The notes under the pieces were generated by a model that worked only from the letters and a program-made list of their open reading frames with translations, ran no database searches and was not told the DNA's origin. Positions 17,500 to 27,016 of a stretch of DNA of 64,000 nucleotides are shown in pieces. Position numbers and translations under genes: made by a program. The stretch is from Calothrix brevissima NIES-22 (GTDB lineage Bacteria; Cyanobacteriota; Cyanobacteriia; Cyanobacteriales; Nostocaceae), in the NCBI RefSeq assembly GCF_002367995.1, contig NZ_AP018207.1, positions 4,401,083 through 4,465,082 of the forward strand. The letters run 5' to 3'. Each line of letters starts with the position of its first letter. Positions within the stretch are counted from its first letter, which is position 1.

Positions 17500-19395
17500 G
17501 TGCGATCGCCAACCCGAATCAGTCCCCCCCAGACCGAGAATCCTGCCCAGTCTAATACCAGCATTCCAGCCGTCTCGGTAACCCCTACCAGGGCATCCGG
17601 CGGTTTTGCTCTCCTAGACAGCCTCCAGCGCCACGGTGTTGAGTATATTTTTGGTTATCCCGGCGGAGCCATTCTGCCGATTTACGATGACCTTTACAAA
17701 GTGGAAGCAACTGGTACTATTAAGCACATTCTCGTGCGTCACGAACAAGGTGCTTCCCATGCAGCCGATGGCTATGCCCGCGCTACAGGTAAGGTAGGAG
17801 TTTGCTTTGGGACTTCCGGCCCAGGGGCGACTAACTTGGTAACAGGTATCGCCACCGCCTACATGGACTCAATCCCCATGATTGTGGTTACAGGACAAGT
17901 ACCACGGGCTTCTATTGGTACGGATGCATTCCAAGAAACCGATATTTATGGGATTACCCTACCAGTAGTTAAACACTCTTATGTAGTGCGCGACCCGAAA
18001 GATATGGCGCGGATTGTCGCCGAAGCTTTCCACATCGCCAGCACCGGACGCCCCGGCCCGGTTTTAATTGATGTGCCTAAAGATGTAGCTTTAGAAGAAT
18101 TTGACTATGTACCTGTAGAACCAGGTTCTGTAAAATTACGCGGCTATCGTCCGACAGTAAAGGGTAACCCCCGGCAAGTTAACGCCGCTATTCAATTAAT
18201 TCGCGAAAGTAACCGACCATTATTGTATGTTGGTGGCGGTGCGATCGCGGCCTCTGCCCACGAAGAAATTAAAGAACTCGCAGAATTATTTAGCATTCCC
18301 GTCACCACCACCCTCATGGGGATTGGTGCTTTTGACGAACATCATCCTCTCGCCTTGGGTATGTTGGGGATGCATGGTACAGCCTACGCTAACTTTGCGG
18401 TGACAGATTGTGACTTGTTAATCTGTGTCGGTGCGAGATTTGATGACCGGGTAACCGGCAAATTAGATGAATTTGCTTCCAAAGCGAAAGTCATTCACAT
18501 CGATATCGACCCTGCCGAAGTTGGTAAAAACCGCGTCCCAGAGGTGCCCATCGTCGGTGATGTCCGCAATGTTTTAGTTGACTTGTTACGTCGCTGCAAG
18601 CAAGCAGGGATCAAGGCGAAACCCAACCAAAACCAAGAATGGTTAACCTTAATTAACCGTTGGCGAGACGAATACCCCTTAATAGTGCCACAACACCCAG
18701 ACAGCATCTCACCCCAAGAGGTAATTGTCGAAATCGGTCGCCAAGCACCCAACGCTTTCTACACCACAGATGTCGGTCAGCATCAAATGTGGGCAGCACA
18801 GTTCCTCAAGAATGGCCCCCGTCGCTGGATTTCTAGCGCTGGTTTAGGCACTATGGGCTTTGGTGTCCCCGCCGCTATGGGTGCAAAAGCAGCCTTCCCT
18901 GATGAAGAAGTTATCTGTATCAGTGGCGATGCTAGTTTCCAAATGTGTTTGCAAGAATTGGGAACATTAGCACAATATGGCTTAAATGTCAAGACTGTCA
19001 TTCTCAACAACGGCTGGCAGGGAATGGTACGCCAGTGGCAGCAAGCCTTTTATGGCGAGCGTTATTCCTGCTCCAACATGGAAGTGGGGATGCCGGATAT
19101 TGAGTTGTTGACCAAAGCCTATGGTATTAAAGGCATGGTGATTAGCAAGCGGGAAGAACTCGCTGATGCGATCGCCGAAATGCTAGCACATAATGGCCCG
19201 GTAGTTGTTGATGTGCGCGTTACCAGAGATGAAAACTGCTATCCAATGGTAGCCCCTGGTAAGAGCAACGCTCAAATGATTGGCTTACCCAAGCAAGCGC
19301 CAAAAACTGCTGTCGAACCATTGTATTGCAACCACTGCGGCACTAAAAACCAGCCCACTCACAACTTCTGTTCTGAATGTGGTAATAAACTTTAG
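17500..19395 (+). CDS. ilvB: Acetolactate synthase large subunit with C-terminal zinc ribbon
   Basis: Catalyses the ThDP-dependent first common step of branched-chain amino-acid synthesis. Domain marks: [18 protein letters not shown] (PYR domain), catalytic Glu in [18 protein letters not shown], the central FAD/DHS domain with [10 protein letters not shown], and the ThDP motif GDASF...NN. The start is judged to be GTG 17500, because AGAGG at 17488-17492 is 7 nt upstream, whereas the TTG at 17494 would be too close; the product is 631 residues. The last 23 residues form a Cys4 zinc ribbon ([19 protein letters not shown]), not part of the usual enzyme, which ends about 35 residues earlier. The small subunit gene is not adjacent. 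Confidence 0.93.
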   Translation: MRSPTRISPPQTENPAQSNTSIPAVSVTPTRASGGFALLDSLQRHGVEYIFGYPGGAILPIYDDLYKVEATGTIKHILVRHEQGASHAADGYARATGKVGVCFGTSGPGATNLVTGIATAYMDSIPMIVVTGQVPRASIGTDAFQETDIYGITLPVVKHSYVVRDPKDMARIVAEAFHIASTGRPGPVLIDVPKDVALEEFDYVPVEPGSVKLRGYRPTVKGNPRQVNAAIQLIRESNRPLLYVGGGAIAASAHEEIKELAELFSIPVTTTLMGIGAFDEHHPLALGMLGMHGTAYANFAVTDCDLLICVGARFDDRVTGKLDEFASKAKVIHIDIDPAEVGKNRVPEVPIVGDVRNVLVDLLRRCKQAGIKAKPNQNQEWLTLINRWRDEYPLIVPQHPDSISPQEVIVEIGRQAPNAFYTTDVGQHQMWAAQFLKNGPRRWISSAGLGTMGFGVPAAMGAKAAFPDEEVICISGDASFQMCLQELGTLAQYGLNVKTVILNNGWQGMVRQWQQAFYGERYSCSNMEVGMPDIELLTKAYGIKGMVISKREELADAIAEMLAHNGPVVVDVRVTRDENCYPMVAPGKSNAQMIGLPKQAPKTAVEPLYCNHCGTKNQPTHNFCSECGNKL

Positions 19396-19476
19396 GATGG
19401 TCAATTGTTAGAGACGCGATAACCCTTGTCTGTACAATGGTCATTGGTCATTTGTTTGACAAACAAATATCTTTCT

Positions 19477-19508
19477 ACGCAGGGGATTGTATCCTCTGCG
19501 TCTTTTTT
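19477..19508 (+). terminator. Rho-independent terminator after ilvB
   Basis: ACGCAGGGGA and TCCTCTGCGT form a 10-bp stem with one G-U pair and a 5-nt loop, followed by CTTTTTT. It lies about 80 bp after the ilvB stop. The rest of the 19396-19755 gap holds only a GACTATTGAC repeat (19619-19652). Confidence 0.8.
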
Positions 19509-19755
19509 ATGACTTACGCAAGGAAAACAGAAAAATAAACCCAATAAAAATAAGACTTTGAGGGAGTTTGCGCGTAAGTATTGACCTAGCAAATAGTATA
19601 AATATCAACCAAGCATAATGACTATTGACCATTGACTATTGACTATTGACAAAAAAATCCGAGGTGATGTGCATTTAGCGATTTTTTTGGGAATCCTAGA
19701 TGTCAGGACAAAAGATAGCTATTCCCAACGATCGCAAAACTTTTAAAGGATAATT

Positions 19756-20226
19756 ATGTTTCAACGTAAATTTCCCAATAGAGGAAGCAACAGTTCCGTT
19801 GTCTTAGAACCAGAAGTAGCCATCGCCGTTATTGGATTATTTTCTGCTGCTTCGGATGATGAAGGTGTCAGTAGAACCGAAGAGTTTGCTTTGAGTGAAA
19901 TGCTAGCTGGCATTTCCCAGTTTGAAGACTTCTCAGAAAAAGACTTTGATGAATTAACAGAAAAAGTTTATGATTTGTTAGAAGAAGAAAATGCAGAAGA
20001 AGTCATTGAACTAGCGATCGCTTCCTTACCTGACGAAGAATATCGAGAAGCCGCTTATATTACCGCCCTTTTGGTAGTCGGGATTGATGGTGAAGTACCC
20101 GAAGGCGAACAGGAATATGTCTCTGAACTGCAAGACGCCTTAAATATTTCCAACCGCCGCGCACAACAGATTATAGACCACATCTTTGGCGAAGATGATG
20201 ACGAAGAATATGATTACGAAGATTAA
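19756..20226 (+). CDS. TerB-like (tellurite resistance TerB family) acidic protein
   Basis: A 156-residue, strongly acidic, all-helical protein. The segment VAIAVIGLFSAASDDEGVS and the later TALLVVGIDGEVPEGEQEYV resemble the paired metal-binding helix-loop motifs of the TerB superfamily, and cyanobacterial homologues are annotated as TerB family. The C-terminus is an acidic tail (GEDDDEEYDYED). AAAGGA sits upstream of ATG 19756. A terminator follows at 20316, so it is probably monocistronic. Its biochemical role is unknown; tellurite resistance should not be assumed. Confidence 0.75.
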   Translation: MFQRKFPNRGSNSSVVLEPEVAIAVIGLFSAASDDEGVSRTEEFALSEMLAGISQFEDFSEKDFDELTEKVYDLLEEENAEEVIELAIASLPDEEYREAAYITALLVVGIDGEVPEGEQEYVSELQDALNISNRRAQQIIDHIFGEDDDEEYDYED

Positions 20227-20315
20227 TTTTTTTGATGCAGAAAGTCCCCTCTTGTAGGCTGGGTTACCTGAGATTGGGACAAATCATCATATATCAAACT
20301 TGCAGAATCAACAAC

Positions 20316-20358
20316 AAGCTCATAATGGCGTTATCAGCGCTCTTATGAGCTTTTTATT
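20316..20358 (+). terminator. Rho-independent terminator after the TerB-like gene
   Basis: AAGCTCATAA (20316-20325) pairs perfectly with TTATGAGCTT (20343-20352), followed by TTTATTT. The remainder of the 20227-20635 gap is AT-rich upstream sequence of dacB with nothing else recognised. Confidence 0.8.
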
Positions 20359-20635
20359 TGACTGTTAATTTTTAATAATTTTCTGTAGTCAAGTAGGCAT
20401 TTTCCATCAATACCTTTAGTATTTTACTAGGCAATTTTCATCCAAAAAATTATCCTTTCTGTCTCTGATATTGAAAACTAAAATCGTCAAAAATGCACCT
20501 TTAATTTATCATAATTTGCAAAAAGAAGACGAGAGATAGTTAGGGAACATTGTTATACCATAATGAATCATTGATGTATTGCCAAGATGATTTGAATTGG
20601 TATTATTATCACAAAATATTTTTCAGCAATATTGA

Positions 20636-22105
20636 ATGACTAAAAAATCTACCATTGGCTTAACACTATTGCTTCTCACTACCCAAATAGGTGTTACTCA
20701 GCAACCAACTAAAGCTCAAACTCCCACATCAGCACCACCAACTACCACCACAAAACAAATTTGTCCCGCACAACTGGGAAGTTCTATAGAGGCTATTATC
20801 AATCGTCCCTCATTTAATCGCGTGCGTTGGGGAATCTTAATTCAACCTTTGTCATCTGGACAAACTCTCTACAGTCGAGATGCTCAAAAATACTTTATAC
20901 CAGCTTCTAATACAAAATTACTCACCACTGCTGCTGCATTACAAGAGTTAGGTACAAACTTTCGCATCCGCACCTCTATTTATCAAAATTCTAATGGAGT
21001 GTTGCGTGTTGTGGGTAGGGGAGATCCCAGTTTAGGTGATAATCAATTGCAAGCCTTAGCAAAACAATTAAGACAGAAAGGTATTACTCAAATTCAACAA
21101 TTGATTGCTGATGATAGCTATATTCAAGGAGATATAGTTAACCCTACTTGGCAATGGGAAGATGTGCAGTCAGATTATGGCGCACCTGTGAGTAGTTTTA
21201 TTTTGAATGAAAATATTTTTAGCTTCAACCTGACACCACAAGCTTTAGGTAAACCTTTACAAATAGCCTGGAATGATAGCAATGAGGAAAGACGCTGGCG
21301 GATTGTTAATCAGTCAACAACTGTGAGCAAAAATCAAGATAATAATATTGATGTTACTCGCGATTTAACAGGTACAGTTTTGCGGATTCAAGGACAGCTA
21401 ACAGAAAATTCTCAACCTTATTTAGTTACTTTACCTGTAGTCGATCCCAATTATTATTTTTTGCGGCGCTTCCGAACGATTTTAGCAACAGAAAAAATTA
21501 GTTTAGGACAAACCTTAGTATTTAATGGTGGTAATAATCAACAAGAAATTGCTGCTATTGATTCGCCTCTTTTATCACAATTAGTAACAGAGGTAAATGT
21601 CAATAGTAATAATTTATATGCCGAAGCATTGCTGCGAGCATTAGCGGTGAAACAACCAAGAGTGCCGAATAAAATTACTGCAAATTTAGGCTTAGAAGTT
21701 TTAAAGGCTAGTTTAACTAAATTGGGAGTAGATCCAACAAGTTACTCTTTAGTAGATGGTTCTGGTTTATCGCGGCGTAATTTAATATCACCAGAAGCTT
21801 TAGTACAAACTTTGCGCTTAATGGCGAAAACACCAGTTGCTGATATTTATCGTGCATCTTTACCCGTTGCTGGTAAGACTGGTACTTTAAAAAATCGCTT
21901 CCGTAACACTCCGGCTGAGGGAATTGTGCAAGCAAAAACAGGGACAATAACTGGTGCAGTTTCTTTAGCTGGATATGTGAATAATGCTAAGTATGAACCT
22001 GTAGTTTTTAGTATTATGGTGAATCAAAGCGATCGCTCTGCCAGCGAATTACGCCAAGCTATTGATGAAATTGTGGTGTTATTAGCACAATTACAGCGTT
22101 GTTAG
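20636..22105 (+). CDS. dacB: D-alanyl-D-alanine carboxypeptidase/endopeptidase, PBP4 type
   Basis: A 489-residue class C low-molecular-weight penicillin-binding protein (peptidase S13), which trims or cleaves peptidoglycan cross-links in the periplasm. The three active-site motifs are present and in order: SxxK as SNTK (residues about 90-93, PASNTKLLTTAAAL), SxN as SNN (VNVNSNNLYAEALL), and KTG as AKTGTITGAV. An N-terminal signal sequence is visible (LTLLLLTTQIGVTQQ, then Thr/Pro-rich mature start). The large insert between SxxK and SxN, typical of PBP4, is present. The length is normal for the family and the gene appears monocistronic. Confidence 0.92.
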   Translation: MTKKSTIGLTLLLLTTQIGVTQQPTKAQTPTSAPPTTTTKQICPAQLGSSIEAIINRPSFNRVRWGILIQPLSSGQTLYSRDAQKYFIPASNTKLLTTAAALQELGTNFRIRTSIYQNSNGVLRVVGRGDPSLGDNQLQALAKQLRQKGITQIQQLIADDSYIQGDIVNPTWQWEDVQSDYGAPVSSFILNENIFSFNLTPQALGKPLQIAWNDSNEERRWRIVNQSTTVSKNQDNNIDVTRDLTGTVLRIQGQLTENSQPYLVTLPVVDPNYYFLRRFRTILATEKISLGQTLVFNGGNNQQEIAAIDSPLLSQLVTEVNVNSNNLYAEALLRALAVKQPRVPNKITANLGLEVLKASLTKLGVDPTSYSLVDGSGLSRRNLISPEALVQTLRLMAKTPVADIYRASLPVAGKTGTLKNRFRNTPAEGIVQAKTGTITGAVSLAGYVNNAKYEPVVFSIMVNQSDRSASELRQAIDEIVVLLAQLQRC

Positions 22106-22109
22106 TCTA

Positions 22110-23222
22110 CTAACTTCGCTGCCAAACCTGCCATAATGCGGCTTCTAAGTCAGCAATCCACTGCTGGGGCTGAAATAAAGGCAAGTTGTGGCGGTGTGAT
22201 GCCAAAATGCGCCGCATTATCGGTAATTCGTTGGGTTCAGTTGCTAAATATACAGCCTTTTGTTCATAAGCGATCGCTGTATCGCCCACAAGCGCATCTT
22301 GTAAACCCATTGCTGCACAAATGCTAGCACCCATCCGAGAAACAAAGGTTGTACCCAAACAAGTAATTATCGGAGTTCCTGCTAACAGTGCATGAATTGC
22401 GATCGCGCCAGTGTTGGCGACAAAGGTGTCAAGAAATATATCTGCCCAGCTATAAGCTGCTTGATATTCTGCTAAAGGTAAGTGAGGCGTAAACACCAAA
22501 CGTTCGGGGGTAATACCTTGTTGTTGAGCAAGGTGACATAGAGTATCGTTCATCTCTGGGTTGCTTTCAATTAGCCACAAAACAGACTTCGGCACTTGCT
22601 GCAAAATCCGCATCCAAGAAGCAAAGACTTGCAAATCAAACTTATCGCTACGATTAAAGCAGCAGAATCTCAAGGTACTACTGGGTAAGCCAAAGTCACG
22701 CAGACTTTTAAGTTGCGGAGTAATGGCTAAGGGAGAAGCAACAAAGGCGTGGCGTAGTTCGATAATTTTTTGACTGTAATCGGCAGCTAAATCATCAGAA
22801 ATTAACCAAGAATCTGCCAGAATATATTGGATAAATTCTGACTTCATGGTGCTGGTATCTCCAAGATACTGCACTTGGATGGGCGCAGGCTGAAGTGCAA
22901 GAATTTCCGGGCGGTTCAAGCTAGTATAGCCACCTAAGTCAATTAATATATTAATGCGATCGCTGTGAATGCATTGAGCAGCATCTACCGATGACATTTG
23001 AGCAAGATTGGTAAAAACATCACATCCTGAGCGCATTTGCTCCGTAAATTCATCATCAGCATCTACCAAGCTATAGCCATAGATTTCAAATTTAGAGCGG
23101 TTATGGTATTGAAATATAGAGCTAATTAGCGTTTCTATCACCTGTTCGTGGTAATTTGCCCAAATATAGCCCAAGCGCAGTTTACGGGGATGATGCATAC
23201 AAGCGATCGCTTCCTTCTCCAA
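22110..23222 (-). CDS. OGT/SPINDLY-like glycosyltransferase (GT41) without TPR repeats
   Basis: This 370-residue protein matches the catalytic half of O-GlcNAc transferase-like GT41 enzymes: KLRLGYIWANYHEQ (N-terminal Rossmann start), ILIDLGGYTSLNRPEILALQPAPIQVQYLG (the DLxGxT...RPAPIQVxxxG signature, shortened here in sense only), FCCFNRSDKF (matching the F-C-F-N-x-x-K element) and IFLDTFVANTGAIAIHALLAGTP (matching the D-T-x-P-x-N-G-x-T-T region). GT41 proteins usually carry N-terminal TPR repeats; none precede this one, and the upstream 130 bp are non-coding. Key positions deviate slightly (STMKSEFIQYILAD instead of the canonical loop). It may glycosylate proteins or be a degenerate relative. 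Its 3' end lies 4 bp from convergent dacB. Confidence 0.8.
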   Translation of the reverse strand: MEKEAIACMHHPRKLRLGYIWANYHEQVIETLISSIFQYHNRSKFEIYGYSLVDADDEFTEQMRSGCDVFTNLAQMSSVDAAQCIHSDRINILIDLGGYTSLNRPEILALQPAPIQVQYLGDTSTMKSEFIQYILADSWLISDDLAADYSQKIIELRHAFVASPLAITPQLKSLRDFGLPSSTLRFCCFNRSDKFDLQVFASWMRILQQVPKSVLWLIESNPEMNDTLCHLAQQQGITPERLVFTPHLPLAEYQAAYSWADIFLDTFVANTGAIAIHALLAGTPIITCLGTTFVSRMGASICAAMGLQDALVGDTAIAYEQKAVYLATEPNELPIMRRILASHRHNLPLFQPQQWIADLEAALWQVWQRS

Positions 23223-23350
23223 TCACAATTGTACAGACAAGGGTTCATCGCGTCTCTGACAAATGACTAATGACACCCTTTACCATTTATCTTTAAATTG
23301 CACCGACCTATTTCAATAGATAATTAAAGTCTCACTCCTCACTAAATTTT

Positions 23351-24562
23351 ATGGGTTTTAATTCCGCATTGTATACAGTCATCGCTAATCGTATCGCCAC
23401 AAGTCCCGAAAAGCGAATTACTTTTGCTGAATATATGGATACAGTTTTATACCATCCCCAATATGGTTACTATTCCAGTCATGCAGATAAACTAGGTTTT
23501 AAAGGTGGTGACTTTTTTACATCTGTGCATTTGGGTAATGACTTTGGCGAATTACTAGCAGTACAATTCCTGCAAATGTGGGAAATTTTAGGAAAACCAG
23601 AAAGCTTTGATTTAGTAGAAATGGGAGCAGGGCAAGGACTTTTAGCATCGCATATTCTTAATTATTATCAACAGCATCACCCAGAATTTTTAACTGTACT
23701 GAAATATTTAATTATTGAAAAATCACCGACTCTCAAACAAGAACAACAGCAACGCTTACAAAATTTCTCAGTGCAATGGTGCAATTTGGAAGACATAGCA
23801 TCTAATTCCATTAAAGGGTGCTTTTTTTCTAATGAATTAGTTGATGCTTTCCCAGTGCATCAGTTTATTTTTGAGGCGGGGGAGTTGCGAGAGGTTTATG
23901 TGACAACGCGCGATGAGGGGGATGAGGAGGATGAGGGGGACAAGGAAGACAAGGGGGACAAGGGGATAGGATTTGAGGAAGTAATAGGGGAATTGTCTAC
24001 CCCCAGGTTGGCGGAATATTGGGATTTGGTGGGCATTGATTTGCGCCAGAATCATTACCCCGATGGGTATCGTAGTGAAATTAATTTGGCGGCTTTAGAC
24101 TGGTTGAGTATAGTGGCAGACCGCTTGCTGTGCGGGTATGTGTTAACAATTGATTATGGCTACCCTGCCAGCCGTTACTATAACCCCAGGCGATCGCAAG
24201 GAACCTTACAGTGCTATTATCAGCATCGCCACCATGACAACCCTTATGTCAACATCGGAGCGCAGGATATTACAGCCCATGTTGATTTTACCGCTTTAGA
24301 ACGATGGGGCGATCGCTGGGGATTAGATAAAGTAGGTTTTACTCAACAGGGATTATTTTTAATGGCATTAGGGTTGGGAAACCGGATTTCTGCCCTTTCC
24401 GAGCAAGAAAAGTCAATTTCCCAGCTATTGCGGCGGCGAGAATCTCTCCACGAACTACTCAACCCCTTAGGGTTAGGCGGTTTTGGGGTGTTAGTTCAAA
24501 GCAAAGGCTTAACAGAAACAGAAATTTCTCAACCGCTAACAGGCTTAATTGTGCCAGAGTAA
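23351..24562 (+). CDS. MidA/NDUFAF7-family (DUF185) SAM-dependent methyltransferase
   Basis: A 403-residue protein of the DUF185 family, whose eukaryotic members (NDUFAF7/MidA) methylate an arginine of complex I subunit NDUFS2. Diagnostic segments: ITFAEYMDTVLYHPQYGYYSS at the N-terminus, DFFTSVHLGNDFGELLA, the SAM-binding LVEMGAGQGLLASHIL, FSNELVDAFPVHQF, and LTIDYGYPASRYYNPRRSQGTLQCYY. NDH-1 is the cyanobacterial complex I, so a similar role is plausible, but that is inference. Residues about 188-206 are an Asp/Glu/Gly/Lys low-complexity insert encoded by an in-frame tandem repeat (23909-23969). The ATG at 23351 precedes the conserved N-terminus. Confidence 0.88.
   Translation: MGFNSALYTVIANRIATSPEKRITFAEYMDTVLYHPQYGYYSSHADKLGFKGGDFFTSVHLGNDFGELLAVQFLQMWEILGKPESFDLVEMGAGQGLLASHILNYYQQHHPEFLTVLKYLIIEKSPTLKQEQQQRLQNFSVQWCNLEDIASNSIKGCFFSNELVDAFPVHQFIFEAGELREVYVTTRDEGDEEDEGDKEDKGDKGIGFEEVIGELSTPRLAEYWDLVGIDLRQNHYPDGYRSEINLAALDWLSIVADRLLCGYVLTIDYGYPASRYYNPRRSQGTLQCYYQHRHHDNPYVNIGAQDITAHVDFTALERWGDRWGLDKVGFTQQGLFLMALGLGNRISALSEQEKSISQLLRRRESLHELLNPLGLGGFGVLVQSKGLTETEISQPLTGLIVPE
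23909..23969 (+). repeat. In-frame GGGGACAAGG-type tandem repeat inside the methyltransferase gene
   Basis: The DNA is a run of GATGAGGGG/GACAAGGGG nonamers, the same family as the intergenic tract at 282-352. It is read in frame and encodes DEGDEEDEGDKEDKGDKG. It lies between two conserved segments of the methyltransferase, in what should be a surface loop. Confidence 0.85.
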
Positions 24563-24664
24563 AAGTAGGCGAAAAGTTAAAACTCTATTAATGCTGTACT
24601 AGTCTCAGTTGACTAAGGTAACACTGTAACAGTGACAACTAAAAACCTGAGGAAACGAGGAATT

Positions 24665-24760
24665 ATGAATACCCATGATTTGTTAATGCTAGTGACGCTA
24701 CTTGCCCCCGGCATCTTACTATCTGTTGTCATTTTGGTGACATTTGCCGCAGGTGGCTAG
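24665..24760 (+). CDS. Small single-pass membrane protein (31 residues)
   Basis: Starts MNTHDLLMLVTLLAPGI and continues as one hydrophobic helix ending TFAAGG, 31 residues. The ribosome-binding region is strong (GAGGAAACGAGGA just upstream of ATG 24665), and codon use and hydrophobic pattern look like a real gene rather than chance. Many cyanobacterial photosystem, cytochrome b6f and NDH-1 subunits have this size and shape, but I cannot match it to PetN, PetM, PsbM, PsaM or Psb30. The rest of the 24563-25147 gap contains CAGGAGG and TTAACTG tandem repeats. Confidence 0.6.
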   Translation: MNTHDLLMLVTLLAPGILLSVVILVTFAAGG

Positions 24761-25147
24761 TTAAAAGAAGGCAGAAGGTGAGCCACTGCGGTGGACGGGT
24801 TCCCCGGCATAAAGCAAGTGGCGAACCCGAAGGGCAGGAGGCAGGAGGCAGAAGGAATTTCCAGATATATAGTAAATAAACGGGAATTTTTTCAGGAAAT
24901 TGTATTGATTAAATAAGTCTAATTAAATACATTTCTGATTTTGGTTCATAAATAAATTTACTTACTCTGTGAACTTATGGCAGAAAAAAGAATCTTTCTT
25001 TTAACCTTCTGCCCTCTGCCCTCTGCCTTTCTTCATTTATCAGCCATCACTGTTAACTGTTAACTGTTAACTGTACGCGATTAATCGATAATAAAAACGC
25101 GAAGTCTCACACAGGCTTCGCCTAAGCTGTACGAAAGGAACTAAACA

Positions 25148-26026
25148 ATGAAGGTGGCATTTCTGGGAACTGGACTGATGGGACTACCAATGGCGCAAAG
25201 GCTATTGGCAGCAAATATAGAGTTAGTTGCCTACAACCGCACCCCAGAAAAATTAGCACCACTACAAGCAGCTGGTGCCGAAATCGTAACAGAACCCCGC
25301 TATGCAATTCGTGCGGCTGATTGCATTATCCTCATGCTGACAAATGCGGCTGCAATTTATAGCGTGTTGCTTTCAGATACTTCCTGGCGTGCGCTTTCCG
25401 GACGCACCGTCATCCAAATGGGCACAATCACCCCTACAGAAAGCCTAGAAATTAGAGATGCTGTTGTCTCCGCAGGTGGCGAGTATATTGAAGCGCCGGT
25501 TTTAGGTAGTATACCCGAAGCCCAAGCTGGCAAACTAATTCTCATGGTAGGCGCTCGCGAAGACCAATTTCAACGTCACTTGAGTTTATTGCAAAACTTT
25601 GGCCCCGAACCCCGTTTAGTCGGGCCTGTGGGTGCTGGTGCATCAGTTAAACTAGCTTTAAATCAACTAATTGCTGCCCTGACAACTAGTTTTTCTTTGA
25701 GTTTGGCTTTTATTCAACGTCAGTATATTGACGTTGAAGTGTTTATGGAAATTCTCCGAGAAAGTAGCCTTTACGCTCCTACTTTTGATAAAAAGCTATC
25801 ACGAATGTTAGATGGTAACTTTGCCAATCCGAATTTTCCCACCAAACATTTGTTGAAAGATACAGACTTATTTATCAATGAAGCTAAAGCAGCTGAATTA
25901 GATGTTAGTAGTATTAAAGGTGTCAGGCAAATATTGCAATCCGCGATGAAAATGTCATTTGGTAATGATGATTATTCATCGGTGTTTTATGCCATCAAAG
26001 CTTGGGAAGAAGGGCGCTGGGAATAA
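25148..26026 (+). CDS. NAD(P)-dependent beta-hydroxyacid dehydrogenase (HIBADH/GLYR family)
   Basis: A 292-residue beta-hydroxyacid dehydrogenase. The N-terminal Rossmann motif is VAFLGTGLMGLPMAQRL (GxGxMGxxMA). Arg after the second strand (AYNRTPEKL) suggests NADP preference. The substrate-binding motif is GGEYIEAPVLGS, and the catalytic Lys lies in GAGASVKLALNQL (GxxGxGxxxKxxxN). The C-terminal helical domain with KDTDLFINEAK is intact. Candidate reactions are those of 3-hydroxyisobutyrate or tartronate semialdehyde, or glyoxylate/succinate-semialdehyde reduction. AAAGGAACT precedes ATG 25148. Length is normal for the family. Confidence 0.9.
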   Translation: MKVAFLGTGLMGLPMAQRLLAANIELVAYNRTPEKLAPLQAAGAEIVTEPRYAIRAADCIILMLTNAAAIYSVLLSDTSWRALSGRTVIQMGTITPTESLEIRDAVVSAGGEYIEAPVLGSIPEAQAGKLILMVGAREDQFQRHLSLLQNFGPEPRLVGPVGAGASVKLALNQLIAALTTSFSLSLAFIQRQYIDVEVFMEILRESSLYAPTFDKKLSRMLDGNFANPNFPTKHLLKDTDLFINEAKAAELDVSSIKGVRQILQSAMKMSFGNDDYSSVFYAIKAWEEGRWE

Positions 26027-26099
26027 ATAGGCAAGTTAACAGCGCGCGATCGCCTAAAATTACACTAAATTACACTATTGGGTAAAATATTCATGACCT

Positions 26100-26837
26100 A
26101 TGGTAAATTATCAACGCGATCGCGTCCTCCCAACCAGCGCTGAACTCCCATGTTCAGATGATACGCCTGTGGATAATGAAGACCAGAATTTTATTCCCAA
26201 CTTACTACTATTTCTCCTGGAGTCAATTTGGGCACACAGGAATGATTGGTTTTTTGGCATTGATATGGGGATTTACCACACTACAGGCGTGAGTCATCTA
26301 GTACCAGTAGTCCCCGATGGTTTTTTAAGCTTAGGAGTGGAACGGCGCAAAGCAGATAAATCCCGCCTCAGCTATGTAGTATGGGAAGAACAAAACATTG
26401 TCCCCAAGTTTGTTTTGGAAGTAGTTTCTAAAACTCCTGGTGATGAATATGATACAAAGCTGAATATTTACGCCCAATTGGGTGTACTTTATTACGTCAT
26501 CTACAATCCACAATATTGGCGACGCGACCAACATCAGCCATTTGAATTGTATAAATTGATTAATGGGGAATATCAACTACAAATAGGCGAACCCTTTTGG
26601 ATGCCGGAAATTAACTTAGGAATTGGGCGATCGCTCTATACATCTGGCACAATTCAACGAGAGGTACTGTATTGGTATGATGAAACTGGTACTCGCTACC
26701 CTACTGCTGATGAAATTGCACAAGCCGAACGCCAACAGCGAGAACTAGCTCAACAACAAGCTCAAGCCGAACGCCAAAAAACAGAAAAATTAGCAGCCAA
26801 GCTCAGAGAATTAGGCATCGACCCAGATAATATTTAA
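26100..26837 (+). CDS. Uma2 family (DUF820) protein
   Basis: A 245-residue Uma2 family member and paralogue of the genes at 7.0 and 40.7 kb, closest to the latter. The fold marks are VVPDGFLSLGV (acidic metal ligand), KFVLEVVSKTPGDEYDTK (E-x-S-K element) and LGVLYYVIYNP. The C-terminus is a Gln/Ala/Glu-rich coiled coil ending KLRELGIDPDNI, a tail shared with the third copy (RLRQLGVNPDDL). ATG 26100 lies 73 bp after the dehydrogenase stop, with a HIP1 site between them. The function of the family is unresolved. Confidence 0.85.
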   Translation: MVNYQRDRVLPTSAELPCSDDTPVDNEDQNFIPNLLLFLLESIWAHRNDWFFGIDMGIYHTTGVSHLVPVVPDGFLSLGVERRKADKSRLSYVVWEEQNIVPKFVLEVVSKTPGDEYDTKLNIYAQLGVLYYVIYNPQYWRRDQHQPFELYKLINGEYQLQIGEPFWMPEINLGIGRSLYTSGTIQREVLYWYDETGTRYPTADEIAQAERQQRELAQQQAQAERQKTEKLAAKLRELGIDPDNI

Positions 26838-27016
26838 TGATATTGGGAGCCTAAACTCAATTCTCCTCAAAATTACTCTTCTCTGCGTCCTCTGCGATCA
26901 GCCTGAACTTGCTTTTTATAATTAACTATGATAACTGTTATTTGATATAAACTACTGTATATCTACCAATTTATAGTACAATCTTGCTATATAGCAGGGT
27001 GTATACACTTTTTGCC

